Shown one piece after another: positions 18,140-27,792 of a stretch of DNA of 64,000 bases. The notes beneath the pieces were generated by a model. The model ran no database searches. It was not told where the DNA came from and was given only the letters and a program-made list of their open reading frames with translations. The position numbers and the translations under genes are program-made. Source of the DNA: Cronobacter turicensis z3032 (GTDB lineage Bacteria; Pseudomonadota; Gammaproteobacteria; Enterobacterales; Enterobacteriaceae); the NCBI GenBank assembly GCA_000027065.2, contig FN543093.2, positions 2,050,074-2,114,073 of the forward strand, written 5' to 3'. Each line of letters begins with the position of its first letter. Positions within the stretch are counted from its first letter, which is position 1.

Positions 18140-18790
18140 ATGTTTACCGGTATTGTTCAGGGCACCGCGAAAGTCGTGGCTATCGATGAAAAACCGAATT
18201 TCCGCACCCATGTAGTGGAGCTGCCGGACGCGCTGCTGCCGGGGCTTGAGACCGGCGCATCGGTGGCGCACAACGGCTGCTGCCTGACGGTAACGGAAAT
18301 TAACGGCAACCGCGTCAGCTTCGATTTAATGAAAGAGACGCTGCGTATTACGAATCTCGGGGATTTACAGACTGGCGATGTGGTGAACATTGAGCGCGCC
18401 GCGAAATTCAGCGATGAAATTGGCGGTCATTTAATGTCCGGGCATATTATGACCACGGCGGAGGTTGCGAAGATCCTGACGTCGGAAAATAACCGGCAGA
18501 TCTGGTTTAAAATTCAGGACCCGACGCTGATGAAGTATATCCTGCACAAAGGCTATATCGGCATTGACGGTATCAGCCTGACGGTCGGTGAAGTAACGGC
18601 GACGCGCTTTTGTGTTTTCCTGATCCCGGAAACGCTCCAGCGCACCACGCTTGGCGCAAAAAAACTGGGCCAGCGGGTGAATATTGAAATTGACCCGCAG
18701 ACCCAGGCGGTCGTGGATACGGTTGAGCGTGTATTAGCCTCTCGCGAAGCCGCCGCGGCGATTACCGCGCAGCTGCACCCCACAGAATAA
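18140..18790 (+). CDS. ribE: riboflavin synthase alpha subunit
   Basis: This enzyme dismutates two 6,7-dimethyl-8-ribityllumazine molecules to riboflavin and a pyrimidinedione. The 216-residue protein has two lumazine-binding repeats: MFTGIVQG at residue 1 and MSGHIMTT with a second half starting near residue 98 ([13 protein letters not shown] later). The gene is called ribC or ribE in E. coli. CAGGAG precedes the ATG. No FMN riboswitch is visible in its leader, consistent with E. coli, where that element is upstream of ribB. Confidence 0.96.
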   Translation: MFTGIVQGTAKVVAIDEKPNFRTHVVELPDALLPGLETGASVAHNGCCLTVTEINGNRVSFDLMKETLRITNLGDLQTGDVVNIERAAKFSDEIGGHLMSGHIMTTAEVAKILTSENNRQIWFKIQDPTLMKYILHKGYIGIDGISLTVGEVTATRFCVFLIPETLQRTTLGAKKLGQRVNIEIDPQTQAVVDTVERVLASREAAAAITAQLHPTE

Positions 18791-18806
18791 TGCTCTGCTG
18801 GTGGGC

Positions 18807-19727
18807 TCAGGCGCTCACCAGCGTACCCCGCACCCGTTCGCCCGGCGCGCCGCCGGAAAGCAGCGCTACCGCCTGCCGGGCGATACTCTCCAGCGAATAA
18901 CTGATCGCCGGAACGCTCTCCAGTCCCATGCCGCGCCCCGAACTCTCAAGACTAAACACCAGCACCTGCTCCGGCACCGCGAAACGGTATTCCCGCAGCA
19001 TCGCCACGGCTTCACGCGCCTGGCTGTCGTCCGTTACCAGCAGCGCGCTGAATTTCACGCCGCTGTTAATAAGCTTTTGCAGCGCGATACGCAGTACCGG
19101 CTCATCTTCAATCACACGCTGGCGGTGAAACGGGATCAGGTGGTTTTCCGCCGCCTGACGATACCCCTGTAAAATCTCTGCCGCCGCGTCGCCCGCCGGG
19201 AAGTTAATCAGCGCGATATCGCGGCGCTGGTGGCTGCACAGATATTGCACCGCCGTCTGGGCCGCAAAGAGCCAGTCAAACTGAATGCCCTGCGCCGTGG
19301 CGGCGCTTAAACAATCGACAAGAATCACATCATCATCAAGCGCGGGCAGGGGAAAGCGGGCGCCGACAATCATCAGCGCGTCGCACAGGCCGGAATCCAG
19401 CTCGGCGCGGGCGCGCGTTACCTCTGGCGCGGAACTCGCAAAGCGCAGCAGCAGATGTTTACCGTGCTGGCTGAGCTCTTTTTCCAGCGCCTGTAGCCAG
19501 CAGGTGGCCTGCTGAACATGTTCGCTGGCGCAAATCACGCCGATGCAGTGGGTCATCTGGCTGGAGAGGGACTGCGCAATGGCGTTTGGCTGATAGTTCA
19601 GCATCTCGGCGGCGCGCAGCACCGCAAGACGGCTCTCTTCCTTCACGCCGCGATTGCCGCTCAGCACGCGGGAAACGGTGGCTTTTGAGACGCGCGCCAG
19701 GCGCGCGACATCATTAATGGTGGACAT
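18807..19727 (-). CDS. LacI/GalR-family repressor of the adjacent beta-glucoside genes
   Basis: The 306-residue regulator has an N-terminal helix-turn-helix (INDVARLARVSKATVSRVLS), a hinge helix (YQPNAIAQSLSS) and a periplasmic-binding-protein-like sugar domain. The start at 19727 is chosen over an upstream in-frame ATG because AGGAAA is 6-7 nt upstream and the family starts just before INDVA. It is the third gene of an EIIC-glucosidase-regulator cassette. An 18-bp perfect palindrome upstream of the EIIC gene is its probable operator. The domain suggests a phosphorylated or free beta-glucoside as inducer, which is inferred from the neighbours. AscG-like repressors are the nearest comparison. 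Confidence 0.88.
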   Translation of the reverse strand: MSTINDVARLARVSKATVSRVLSGNRGVKEESRLAVLRAAEMLNYQPNAIAQSLSSQMTHCIGVICASEHVQQATCWLQALEKELSQHGKHLLLRFASSAPEVTRARAELDSGLCDALMIVGARFPLPALDDDVILVDCLSAATAQGIQFDWLFAAQTAVQYLCSHQRRDIALINFPAGDAAAEILQGYRQAAENHLIPFHRQRVIEDEPVLRIALQKLINSGVKFSALLVTDDSQAREAVAMLREYRFAVPEQVLVFSLESSGRGMGLESVPAISYSLESIARQAVALLSGGAPGERVRGTLVSA

Positions 19728-19771
19728 CGTATTTTCCTGCAAAGCGTGGCGGCGCCGGGGCCGCCACTCGG

Positions 19772-21157
19772 TTACTCATCAAACCCGTTCTTTGCCGCCA
19801 CCTGGCGGTACCATTCACCGCTCTTTTTAATCGTGCGTTTCTGGCTTTCCAGATCGAGTGACACAAAGCCGTAACGGTTCTTGTAGGCGTTGCACCAGGA
19901 CCAGTTATCGATAAAGGTCCACATGTGGTAGCCCAGACAGCGGCTGCCTTCGCTCATGCCCTTGTGCAGCCATTTCAGGTGATCGCGCACAAACTCGATG
20001 CGGTAATCATCCTGAATCTGTCCGTCGCGCTCGAAGCGCTGTTCGTTCTCAACGCCCATGCCGTTTTCAGAGATATAACAGCGCGGGTTGCCATACTCTA
20101 CACGCAGGCGGGTGAGGATGTCGTAGACGCCTTTCTCATAAATCTCCCAGCCGCGATACGGGTTCATTTTGCGGCCCGGCATTTCATAAGCGCTGAAGAA
20201 CCACTCCGGCATAAACGGGCTGTCCGGGTTGACTTGAGAATCACGGCACTGAATGCGACGCGGCTGATAGTAATTGATGCCGAGCAAATCCACCACACCT
20301 GCCGCCAGCAGCTCTTTGTCGCCAGGCTGGCAGACGGGCAACTGATCGTACTGCGCCAGTAACGCCACTAACTCTTCCGGGTAACTGCCGTGCAGCGCCG
20401 GATCGAGGAAGCTGCGATTAAACATCAGATCGGCGATATGCGCCGCTTTCACGTCCGCCGGGTTTTGCGAACGCGGGTAAGAGGGCGTGAGGTTCAGGAT
20501 AATGCCGATTTCGCCGCCGTCGTTACGCTCGTGGTAGGCCTTCACCGCGCGGGCGTGGGCCAGCATCGTGTGGAAGGCGACCGTCGCCGCGCGCCGGAAA
20601 TCGACCACGTTCGGGTAGTGGAAGTCATACAGGTAACCGCCTTCCACTGGCACAATCGGCTCGTTGAAGGTAAACCAGTGCGTGACACGGTCGCCAAACA
20701 GCTCAAAGCAGGTGCGGGCGTAAGCCTCGAAGGCGTCGATAACCTTGCGGTTCTCAAAGCCGCCCTGTTCCTGAAGCGACAGCGGCATATCGAAATGGAA
20801 CAGGTTGATAAATGGCGTAATGCCCTGGCGCAGCAGTTCATCAATCACCTGGTTATAGAAGGCGACCGCCTCCTGATTCACCGCGCCGGTTCCGTCCGGG
20901 ATAAGGCGCGCCCAGGAAATGGACGTGCGGAAGGTATTGTGGTTAAGCGCCTTCAGCAGCGCGATGTCTTCTTTCCAGTGCTGATAAAACGTGGAGGTTT
21001 GCGCAGGGCCAACGCCGTGGTGAAAACGCTCCGGCTGCAGGCGGAACCAGTGGTCCCAGGTGGTGGGCGTTTTGCCGTGGCTCAGGCTTTCACCTTCGGT
21101 CTGCGGCGCCGAGCTGGCGCTGCCCCACCAGAATCCTTCGGGAAATGAGTAGTGCAT
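19772..21157 (-). CDS. 6-phospho-beta-glucosidase (glycoside hydrolase family 1)
   Basis: GH1 phospho-glucosidases hydrolyse 6-phospho-beta-glucosides delivered by a PTS permease. The 461-residue protein has the barrel start FPEGFWWGSASSAPQTEG, the acid/base motif TFNEP and the nucleophile motif ISENG, which are the two catalytic glutamates. The start MHYSF at 21157 is favoured because GAGG lies 6 nt upstream, although two more ATGs precede it in frame. It sits between its LacI-type regulator and an EIIC permease. I do not assign a symbol such as ascB or bglA because the sequence is not clearly either. Confidence 0.9.
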   Translation of the reverse strand: MHYSFPEGFWWGSASSAPQTEGESLSHGKTPTTWDHWFRLQPERFHHGVGPAQTSTFYQHWKEDIALLKALNHNTFRTSISWARLIPDGTGAVNQEAVAFYNQVIDELLRQGITPFINLFHFDMPLSLQEQGGFENRKVIDAFEAYARTCFELFGDRVTHWFTFNEPIVPVEGGYLYDFHYPNVVDFRRAATVAFHTMLAHARAVKAYHERNDGGEIGIILNLTPSYPRSQNPADVKAAHIADLMFNRSFLDPALHGSYPEELVALLAQYDQLPVCQPGDKELLAAGVVDLLGINYYQPRRIQCRDSQVNPDSPFMPEWFFSAYEMPGRKMNPYRGWEIYEKGVYDILTRLRVEYGNPRCYISENGMGVENEQRFERDGQIQDDYRIEFVRDHLKWLHKGMSEGSRCLGYHMWTFIDNWSWCNAYKNRYGFVSLDLESQKRTIKKSGEWYRQVAAKNGFDE

Positions 21158-21180
21158 ATCCATCCTCATAGCTCAGTCAG

Positions 21181-21203
21181 GCGCCTGCCGGAAAGGCAGG
21201 CGC
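21181..21203 (-). other. intercistronic stem-loop between permease and glucosidase genes
   Basis: GCGCCTGCC-GGAAA-GGCAGGCGC is a perfect 9-bp stem between the EIIC stop and the glucosidase start. There is no T-run, so it more likely shapes mRNA stability or partial attenuation than full termination. Confidence 0.6.
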
Positions 21204-21210
21204 AGTAAAA

Positions 21211-22530
21211 TCAGGCATTGTTAGTGACAGTGTCACCATTAGCGGTATCCTGTGCCGCCTCCTGTTTTTGGAGTGTGCGCTCGTAGGCTTTCACAAACGG
21301 GTAGTACATCAGCGCCGACATCACCATGCAGATAAGACACATGACGACCGGGCTGAAGGCCCAGTTAGCGGCCCATGATGCCCCGATGGGCGCGGGCGTA
21401 GTCCACGGCGTCAGCGAGACTACCTGCGCCAGCCAGCCAAGTTTGGTCGCAGTCCAGGCAAGAACGGCGTTCACCATCGGCACCAGAATAAACGGCAGGA
21501 AAAAGACAGGGTTCATAATAACCGGTGCGCCGAACAGAATCGGTTCGTTGATGTTAAACATGCTCGGCACGACGCCCATTTTACCGATGGTGCGCAGGTG
21601 CACCGCGCGGCTGCGCAGCAGCAGGAACGCCAGCGGGAGAGTCGAACCCACGCCGCCAATCAGCAGGTAGTGATCCCAGAACCCTTGCAGGTAAATATGC
21701 GGCAGCGCCTGGCCGGCCGCCAGCGCAGCCTGGTTGGCGGAGAGGTTCGCCATCCAGAACGGGTTCATGATGCCGGTGACAATCAGCGCGCCATGAATGC
21801 CCGCAAACCACAGGATCTGGCAGATTAAAACGGAGATCAGAATCGCTGGCAGGGAGTCGGACGCGGCCACCAGCGGAGAGAGCAGATGCATAATCGCTTC
21901 CGGCAGGATCATGCCGGTAGTGGATTCAATCAGCAGGTTGAGCGGATGGAGCGTAAAGACAATCACCACCACCGGGATCAGAATTTCAAACGAGCGCGCG
22001 ACGCCGGTCGGCACCTCTTTCGGCAGGCGGATAGTAATATTGTGGCGCTTCAGGAAAGCGTACATTTCGCTCGCGTAAATCGCCGTGATAAGCGCGGTGA
22101 AAATGCCCTGGCCTGAGAAATATTGCGTGGAGATCTGCCCGTCTTTATAAGGCGCCGCCACCAGCAGAAACGCCATAAACGCCAGCAGGCCGGTCATGAT
22201 CGGATCAAGCTGGTAGTGCTTGCCGAGGCTTGCGCCAATGCCAACCGAGATAAAAAACGTCATCACGCCCATGCTGAGGTTAAACGGCAGCATCAGTTGG
22301 TCGCGGTATTTCAGCGAAATATCCAGCCACGCGCGGCAGAAGCCGATTTGCGTATCCGGCGAGAAGGGCGGAAAGATAAAAACCAGCAGGAACGAACCGA
22401 TGATCATAAACGGCAGGGCGGCGAGAAAACCGTCCCTGATCGCGACCACGTGACGCTGCGAACCCATCGCGCCCGCCAGCGGCGTGATTTTGTTTTCAAT
22501 AACATGGACCATACTCTGGTACAGACTCAT
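21211..22530 (-). CDS. PTS EIIC permease, cellobiose/lactose family
   Basis: This 439-residue membrane protein forms the sugar channel of a phosphotransferase system. Many hydrophobic segments run from residue 30 to 420, and the segment MFNINEPILFG carries the conserved NEP-type motif of the Lac/cellobiose EIIC family. No EIIA or EIIB gene is present nearby, so it must borrow those proteins from another cellobiose or chitobiose system. GGAAAC precedes the ATG. It is the first gene of the three-gene cassette, directly behind a LacI-type palindrome. Confidence 0.9.
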   Translation of the reverse strand: MSLYQSMVHVIENKITPLAGAMGSQRHVVAIRDGFLAALPFMIIGSFLLVFIFPPFSPDTQIGFCRAWLDISLKYRDQLMLPFNLSMGVMTFFISVGIGASLGKHYQLDPIMTGLLAFMAFLLVAAPYKDGQISTQYFSGQGIFTALITAIYASEMYAFLKRHNITIRLPKEVPTGVARSFEILIPVVVIVFTLHPLNLLIESTTGMILPEAIMHLLSPLVAASDSLPAILISVLICQILWFAGIHGALIVTGIMNPFWMANLSANQAALAAGQALPHIYLQGFWDHYLLIGGVGSTLPLAFLLLRSRAVHLRTIGKMGVVPSMFNINEPILFGAPVIMNPVFFLPFILVPMVNAVLAWTATKLGWLAQVVSLTPWTTPAPIGASWAANWAFSPVVMCLICMVMSALMYYPFVKAYERTLQKQEAAQDTANGDTVTNNA

Positions 22531-22581
22531 GAGGCGTTTCCTTTATCAGGCAGGGGGGAATAGCGCTCAGTTTGAAACAAA

Positions 22582-22599
22582 ATGGAAACCGGTTTCCAT
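22582..22599 (-). promoter_or_regulatory. LacI-family operator
   Basis: ATGGAAACCGGTTTCCAT is a perfect 18-bp palindrome with the central CCGG and GGAAACC/GGTTTCC arms typical of LacI/GalR-type operators. It lies 52-69 nt upstream of the EIIC start, where it could cover the promoter. The natural ligand is the LacI-type protein encoded third in the cassette. Confidence 0.8.
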
Positions 22600-22693
22600 G
22601 TGTCTGTGGCCTGATTGTTGCCGCGATCACTTTTATGAAAGGAAACGTCGTGAAAGCGTGAGTAGTATCACAAAGCGGGGAAGAGTGAGTGGC

Positions 22694-22719
22694 AAAAAGC
22701 CCCCGGCATGCGCCGGGGT
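22694..22719 (-). terminator. intrinsic terminator of cfa
   Basis: On the minus strand CCCCGGC-GCAT-GCCGGGG is followed by GCTTTTTG, starting seven bases after the cfa stop. Confidence 0.85.
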
Positions 22720-22725
22720 GAATGC

Positions 22726-23874
22726 TTAACGGGCGACGCGCAGGCCGTTTTCCACGCCGCGGCTAAAGACCACTTGCCACAGCTGGATATCCCGCGCGCG
22801 AAAGGCGCCCGCGCAGGCGTTGAGATAATAGGTAAACATGCGTTTAAACCGCTCAGAGTAGTTATCGGCTATCTCCGGCCATGCGTCGAGGAAACGCGCA
22901 TACCAGGCCATCAGCGTTTTATCGTAGTCCGCGCCAAAGTTATGCCAGTCTTCCATCACGAAGTGCGGCTCGCTGGCGGCCGCAATCTGGCGCGCCGACG
23001 GCAGGCAGCCGTTCGGGAAGATATACTTGTCGATCCACGGGTCAACGTTGTTATCGGTTTTCCGCGAGCCGATGGTATGCAGCAGGAAGAGACCGTCAGG
23101 CTTGAGGTTACGGTCGGCGACGTCAAAATAGGTGGCGTAGTTTTTCGGGCCGACATGCTCAAACATACCGACCGACACGATGCGGTCGAACTGGGAATCG
23201 AGATCGCGATAATCCTGCAACAGAATGGTGACGTCCAGCCCTTCGCAACGCGCCTGGGCCATTTTCTGCTGCTCCGCGGAAATGGTCACGCCGGTGACCG
23301 ACACGCCATAGTGCCGCGCCGCGAACGCCGCCAGACCGCCCCAGCCACAGCCGATATCCAGCAGCGTCATGCCAGGCTTAAGCGCCAGTTTATCGCAGAT
23401 AAGCTTCAGCTTCGCCTGCTGGGCGTCCTCAAGGTTATCGGCCTCTTTCCAGTAGCCGCAGGAGTACTGCATATACGGGTCGAGCATCCGACTGAAGAGA
23501 TCGTTGCCAAGATCGTAATGCTCTTTGCCGACAATCCAGGCGCGTTTTTTGGATTGCAAATTAAACAGACGCGCGCTGAGAATGCGCAGCGTATCTTTCA
23601 GATGGTGCGGCAGCTGATCTTCCAGCCCCGCGCGCAGCACTTTGGTGAAGAAGAGATCGAGACGCTCGCACTCCCACCAGCCGTCCATATAGCTTTCGCC
23701 AAGACCGAGAGAACCTTCCTGCAAAACTCGCTTAAAAAAGTCAGGGTTTTTCACCTGAATGTCGGAAGGGGCTGCGCCGTTAACGGCGATCCCGGCCCGG
23801 CTGAGCAGTTCAGTTGCGATGCGATACCAGTGATTGTCCGGTATGCTGACTTCTTCTATACACGATGAACTCAT
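22726..23874 (-). CDS. cfa: cyclopropane fatty acyl phospholipid synthase
   Basis: Cfa transfers a methylene from S-adenosylmethionine to double bonds of membrane phospholipids, hardening the membrane in stationary phase and acid. The 382-residue protein has the same length and start (MSSSCIEEVS) as E. coli Cfa. The SAM-binding motif LLDIGCGWGG is near residue 170, and MFEHVG and the GCLPS block follow. GGAGAAG is directly upstream of the ATG at 23874; a longer frame exists but is not supported. A perfect SlyA-type palindrome (24132-24143) lies about 260 nt upstream, where the distal E. coli cfa promoter would fall. Confidence 0.96.
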   Translation of the reverse strand: MSSSCIEEVSIPDNHWYRIATELLSRAGIAVNGAAPSDIQVKNPDFFKRVLQEGSLGLGESYMDGWWECERLDLFFTKVLRAGLEDQLPHHLKDTLRILSARLFNLQSKKRAWIVGKEHYDLGNDLFSRMLDPYMQYSCGYWKEADNLEDAQQAKLKLICDKLALKPGMTLLDIGCGWGGLAAFAARHYGVSVTGVTISAEQQKMAQARCEGLDVTILLQDYRDLDSQFDRIVSVGMFEHVGPKNYATYFDVADRNLKPDGLFLLHTIGSRKTDNNVDPWIDKYIFPNGCLPSARQIAAASEPHFVMEDWHNFGADYDKTLMAWYARFLDAWPEIADNYSERFKRMFTYYLNACAGAFRARDIQLWQVVFSRGVENGLRVAR

Positions 23875-24021
23875 AGCTTCTCCATCACTGATGTGATCAG
23901 AACCTTCAAACAGCGTAGTCGCAATTTTCGGTATGTGAGAAATATCACGGAAAGGTCCGCGAGCCTGATATCCGACGTAGAACAGAGGAAGGGAGATGAC
24001 CCTTGCCAGAAATGTCATTCC

Positions 24022-24050
24022 AAATAAAAACGGGAGCCAGCGGCTCCCGT
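24022..24050 (-). terminator. intrinsic terminator downstream of ydhC
   Basis: On the minus strand ACGGGAGCC-GCT-GGCTCCCGT is followed by TTTTTATTT. It is about 112 nt past the ydhC stop and inside the region upstream of cfa, so a distal cfa transcript would have to pass it. Confidence 0.8.
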
Positions 24051-24131
24051 TACTACATAATATTTATGCTAATTATCGTAGAGCCGCGAACCAGTATAGG
24101 CCTCGCTTTACGATGATTCAACCGTTGACCG

Positions 24132-24143
24132 TTAGCAAGCTAA
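24132..24143. promoter_or_regulatory. SlyA-type palindrome upstream of cfa
   Basis: TTAGCAAGCTAA is a perfect 12-bp palindrome identical to the sequence at 40868-40879 in front of slyA and to the SlyA consensus known from Salmonella and E. coli. It lies between the ydhC stop and the terminator, 258-269 nt upstream of the cfa start codon. Confidence 0.65.
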
Positions 24144-24161
24144 TCACAAAATTTCATATTA

Positions 24162-25337
24162 TCACGCGACTGATGACTGCGTGACCCGATGACGCCCGCG
24201 CAGCAGGAACCCAAGCCCCGCCAGTAGTACGGTTGCCAGCATGACGCTGGTGGTCGAAAGCAGCGGCGTGGCGACCAGCCATGACACCACCAGACTTGCC
24301 ACAAAACAGAGCCCAAGCTGGAGCGTATTTTGCAGCGCGGCGGCGCGTCCGGTGGCCTGCGGGAACGGCAACAGCGCAGCGGCGACCACAATCGGGTAGA
24401 TGGCGCCGTTCGCCATGGCCATCAGGCAGAAGGGGATGAGCAGGGTGGTGAGCGTAACCGCCTCGCTTAATCCCACAAGCCAGGTGGCGAGTACGCTCAA
24501 CGCAAAGCCTGCCAGCAGCCACGGCAGCAGCGTCTCACCCTGCCATTTTTGCAGCGCGCTGCGACAGCCGTAACCGCCTATCAGAAATGCGATGGTTTGC
24601 GGCACATAGCTCAGGCCAATCACCGCCGGGCTGTAGCCCATCTCATGCAGGATAAACGGCGAGCCGGTGAGCCAGGCGAAAAAGCTGGCGGAGCAGGCGG
24701 CGTAAATCAGCACATTGCCGCTGTAGACGCGCGAGCGCAGCAGCATCATAAAGCTCAGCGGTTCGCCGCCTTTATTGCCCTGCGGCGCGCCCGAAGGCAG
24801 ACGCAGCGCCGGAATAATCAGCAATACCGTGATGGCAAACAGCACCACGAAAATCGCCTGCCAGGAAAAGTGGTTCAGGATCCAGCTGCCCAGCAGCGGC
24901 GCCAGCGCCGGAGAAAGGCCGACCAGCGGCATGATGGTCGCGAAAATGCGGCGCGCCTGCTGCGCCGGGTAGCGGTCGGTCACCAGCGCCTGCCAGCTCA
25001 CCGCGGCGGAGCAGACCCCCACGGCCTGAATAAAGCGCAGCGCCAGCAGCGCGCCTGCGCTCTCTACCCAGACGGTGCCAAGGCAGGCGAGGGCGAAAAT
25101 CCCCAGCCCCGCCAGCAGTACCGGACGGCGGCCAAAACGGTCAGAGAGGGGGCCCCAGACCAGCTGCGCCAGCGCGAATCCCGCCAGAAACAGGCTCAGC
25201 GAGGCGCTGATGGCCGATGGCGCCGTGTGTAAGTCCGCCTCGATAACGGCGAACGCGGGCAGGTACATATCGGTCGCCAGAAAGCCGAGCACGCTCAGCC
25301 CGGCCAGCCAGCAAAGAAATCCTTTATCAGGTCGCAT
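24162..25337 (-). CDS. punC: purine nucleoside transporter PunC (YdhC), MFS Bcr/CflA type
   Basis: A 391-residue, twelve-segment MFS permease of the Bcr/CflA drug-exporter family. It begins [20 protein letters not shown], close to E. coli YdhC, and carries the MFS loop motif [15 protein letters not shown] after TM2. In E. coli YdhC was renamed PunC for purine nucleoside uptake under control of the divergent LysR regulator PunR (YdhB), and the same divergent pair is seen here. The ATG at 25337 directly follows a GTG that could also start. The function is taken from the E. coli orthologue. Confidence 0.9.
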   Translation of the reverse strand: MRPDKGFLCWLAGLSVLGFLATDMYLPAFAVIEADLHTAPSAISASLSLFLAGFALAQLVWGPLSDRFGRRPVLLAGLGIFALACLGTVWVESAGALLALRFIQAVGVCSAAVSWQALVTDRYPAQQARRIFATIMPLVGLSPALAPLLGSWILNHFSWQAIFVVLFAITVLLIIPALRLPSGAPQGNKGGEPLSFMMLLRSRVYSGNVLIYAACSASFFAWLTGSPFILHEMGYSPAVIGLSYVPQTIAFLIGGYGCRSALQKWQGETLLPWLLAGFALSVLATWLVGLSEAVTLTTLLIPFCLMAMANGAIYPIVVAAALLPFPQATGRAAALQNTLQLGLCFVASLVVSWLVATPLLSTTSVMLATVLLAGLGFLLRGRHRVTQSSVA

Positions 25338-25448
25338 CACAATGACTCACTTCTTAATACGCGAAAGAGCCCGGAGTGTACGGAGTGCAAACCGGCTTGT
25401 GAAACGCTAATATTTGCCGTTTCCATTCAAAAATTTTGCAGGCAGAAA

Positions 25449-26360
25449 ATGTGGTCTGAATATTCTCTGGAAGTCGTCGACGCCGTCGCGCGCACTGGCA
25501 GCTTCACCGCGGCGGCGGCGGAACTGCACCGCGTGCCTTCTGCCGTGAGCTATACGGTGCGTCAGCTTGAGGAATGGCTCGCGGTGTCGCTCTTTGAGCG
25601 ACGCCATCGCGATGTGGTGCTGACGCCTGCGGGCGCCTGGTTTTTACGCGAGGGGCGTTCTGTTATCAAAAAAATGATGATCACCCGTCAGCAGTGCCAG
25701 CAGATAGCCAACGGCTGGCGCGGGCAGCTTTCCATCGCGGTGGACAATATCGTGCGGCCTGAGCGCACCCGCCAGCTGGTGCTCGATTTCTACCGGCACT
25801 TTTCCGATGTCGAGTTGCAGGTGTCGCAGGAGGTGTTTAACGGCGTCTGGGATGCGCTGGCGGATGGGCGCGTGGAACTTGCCATCGGCGCCACGCAGGC
25901 GATCCCGGTGGGCGGGCGGTTCGCGTTCCGCGATATGGGCATGCTGAGCTGGCGCTGCGTGGTGGCGCATCATCATCCGCTGGCGCAGCATGAAGGCGCG
26001 CTAAGCGATGACAGGCTGCGTGATTACCCGTCGCTGGTGCTGGAAGATACCTCGCGATCGCTGCCCAAACGCATCACCTGGCTGCTGGATAACCAGCGAC
26101 GCGTGGTGGTGCCGGACTGGCACTGCGCCGCTGATGCGCTTAGCGAAGGGCTCTGTATCGGCATGGTGCCGACGCATTTCGCCAAGCCATGGCTGGATCG
26201 CGAAGAGTGGCGCGCGCTGACGCTGGAAAACCCGTTCCCGGACGCCGCCTGCTGCCTGACGTGGCGACAAAGCGACGCCTCGCCCGCGCTGCGCTGGCTG
26301 CTTGATTATCTGGGGGACAGTGAAACGCTGAACAAGGAGTGGCTGCGGGAGCCGCAGTGA
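25449..26360 (+). CDS. punR: LysR-family regulator PunR (YdhB)
   Basis: This 303-residue protein has the LysR helix-turn-helix at the N-terminus (GSFTAAAAELHRVPSAVSYTVRQLE) followed by a substrate-binding domain. Divergent orientation to punC over a 111-bp gap is the classical arrangement for a LysR activator and its target, and matches E. coli ydhB-ydhC. The 3' end forms a hairpin with the gap before the convergent purR gene (26347-26370). Confidence 0.92.
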   Translation: MWSEYSLEVVDAVARTGSFTAAAAELHRVPSAVSYTVRQLEEWLAVSLFERRHRDVVLTPAGAWFLREGRSVIKKMMITRQQCQQIANGWRGQLSIAVDNIVRPERTRQLVLDFYRHFSDVELQVSQEVFNGVWDALADGRVELAIGATQAIPVGGRFAFRDMGMLSWRCVVAHHHPLAQHEGALSDDRLRDYPSLVLEDTSRSLPKRITWLLDNQRRVVVPDWHCAADALSEGLCIGMVPTHFAKPWLDREEWRALTLENPFPDAACCLTWRQSDASPALRWLLDYLGDSETLNKEWLREPQ

Positions 26361-26378
26361 TACGGCTCCCGGAAGGGA

Positions 26379-27404
26379 TTAACGACGATAGTCGCGGAAC
26401 GGGCCGTCCGCCACCGAGCGGCGTTCGATAAGGCGCGGGTGCACCTCGATGGTCTGCGACTCTTCGCGTTTGTTAACGATGCGATCGAGCAGCATATTGA
26501 ACGCGGTCTGGCCCAGCGTCTCTTTCGGCTGATGGATTGTCGTCAGCGCCGGGCTGAAGAAGCGGGCGTTGCGTACGTTATCGTAGCCGATAATCGAAAT
26601 ATCCTGCGGCACGCGCAGGCCCATCTCATCGGCCGCGCAGATAGCGCCCATCGCCATGATATCGCCGCCGCAGAAGACGGCGGTAGGGCGCTGCGGCTGC
26701 GAGAGGATCTGCTGCATCGCGCGATAACCGGATTCCGGTTCGAAATCGCCCTGCACGATCCAGTTCTCCGGCACCTTGATGGCCGCTTCTTCCAGCGCTT
26801 TCATGAAGCCGGAAAAACGCCCGACGCCGGTGTTGCGCTCAAGCTGCCCCGGGATCACGCCGATATCGCGATGGCCGCGCTCGATAAGATAACGCCCCGC
26901 GAGATAACCGCCCTGGAACGCGTTATCGATAACCGAGTCGGTGAAATCCGCTTTAGCTTCGCCCCAGTCCATCACCACCATCGGGATATGACGGTACTCT
27001 TCGAGCGTGGACAGCAGCGGCTCCGGGTATTCCGAACACATCACCAGCAGGCCGTCGACGCGCTTTTGCGCCATCATCGACAGATACGCGCGCTGTTTTT
27101 CCAGATTGTTATGCGCATTACCGAGGATCAGCGTATAGCCTTTTGCAAAGCAGCTGTTTTCTACAGCTTCGATGATTTCTGCAAAGTAGGGCGCTTCGCT
27201 ACTGGTCGCCAGCAGCCCGATAGATTTGGTGTGGTTCACCTTCAGGCTGCGCGCCACGGCGCTTGGCGAATAATGTAATTCTTTGATAGCCGCCCATACC
27301 GCGTTGCGCGTCTCTTCCGCCACAAAACGGGTTTTGTTAATTACATGTGAGACTGTTGTTGTGGAAACGTTGGCTCGCTTCGCGACGTCTTTAATTGTTG
27401 CCAT
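26379..27404 (-). CDS. purR: purine repressor PurR
   Basis: PurR, with hypoxanthine or guanine bound, represses purine and related biosynthetic genes. The 341-residue length and the DNA-binding start ([20 protein letters not shown], hinge [11 protein letters not shown]) match E. coli PurR. GGAGTG precedes the ATG. A PurR-box-like palindrome at 27448-27463 upstream points to autorepression as in E. coli. Confidence 0.97.
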   Translation of the reverse strand: MATIKDVAKRANVSTTTVSHVINKTRFVAEETRNAVWAAIKELHYSPSAVARSLKVNHTKSIGLLATSSEAPYFAEIIEAVENSCFAKGYTLILGNAHNNLEKQRAYLSMMAQKRVDGLLVMCSEYPEPLLSTLEEYRHIPMVVMDWGEAKADFTDSVIDNAFQGGYLAGRYLIERGHRDIGVIPGQLERNTGVGRFSGFMKALEEAAIKVPENWIVQGDFEPESGYRAMQQILSQPQRPTAVFCGGDIMAMGAICAADEMGLRVPQDISIIGYDNVRNARFFSPALTTIHQPKETLGQTAFNMLLDRIVNKREESQTIEVHPRLIERRSVADGPFRDYRR

Positions 27405-27447
27405 TAATAATCACTCCAGACCCCTGGCTGAGCCCTGCAAAATCACG

Positions 27448-27463
27448 GGTTAATCGTTTGCCT
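27448..27463 (-). promoter_or_regulatory. PurR operator (autoregulation)
   Basis: On the minus strand AGGCAAACGATTAACC fits the PurR box (nGCAAnCGnTTnCnn) with the central CG step. It lies 44-59 nt upstream of the purR start codon. Confidence 0.75.
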
Positions 27464-27696
27464 GTACACACCCCTGTTTGCCACGAGGGGACGTGCGGCA
27501 TGCCGGGAAACGCGACATTTATCGTGAGGAGGGGTCGATGGCCGGTACCGAATAAAGTAGCGACGAATTTTGGCTTATCTTTATCGAAAGGGGAAGAGGG
27601 AAAACGCATATCTGGTTAAATGTCGCAGGATTTTTCGGCCCGTTTATGCAAAAATGCGCACTACCTGATTTTTATGGGGTCTTTAAGGAGAATACC

Positions 27697-27786
27697 ATGA
27701 GTACCGATCTGAAATTTTCGCTGGTCACTACCCTTGTTGTGCTGGGTCTTATTGTGGCGGGCGCTTTTACCGCCATCCTGCATTAA
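27697..27786 (+). CDS. ynhF: small membrane protein YnhF
   Basis: A 29-codon gene encodes MSTDLKFSLVTT followed by a single hydrophobic segment, nearly identical to E. coli YnhF (29 residues), an inner-membrane small protein of unknown role. TTAAGGAG stands 6 nt before the ATG. Position between purR and ydhP is the same as in E. coli. It is too short for routine ORF callers but well supported. Confidence 0.93.
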   Translation: MSTDLKFSLVTTLVVLGLIVAGAFTAILH

Positions 27787-27792
27787 GCGCCA

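Noticed and set aside
23875..24018. N-terminally extended Cfa of 430 residues
   Set aside because: The extension is not part of the family; GGAGAAG directly precedes ATG 23874 and the resulting length equals E. coli Cfa.
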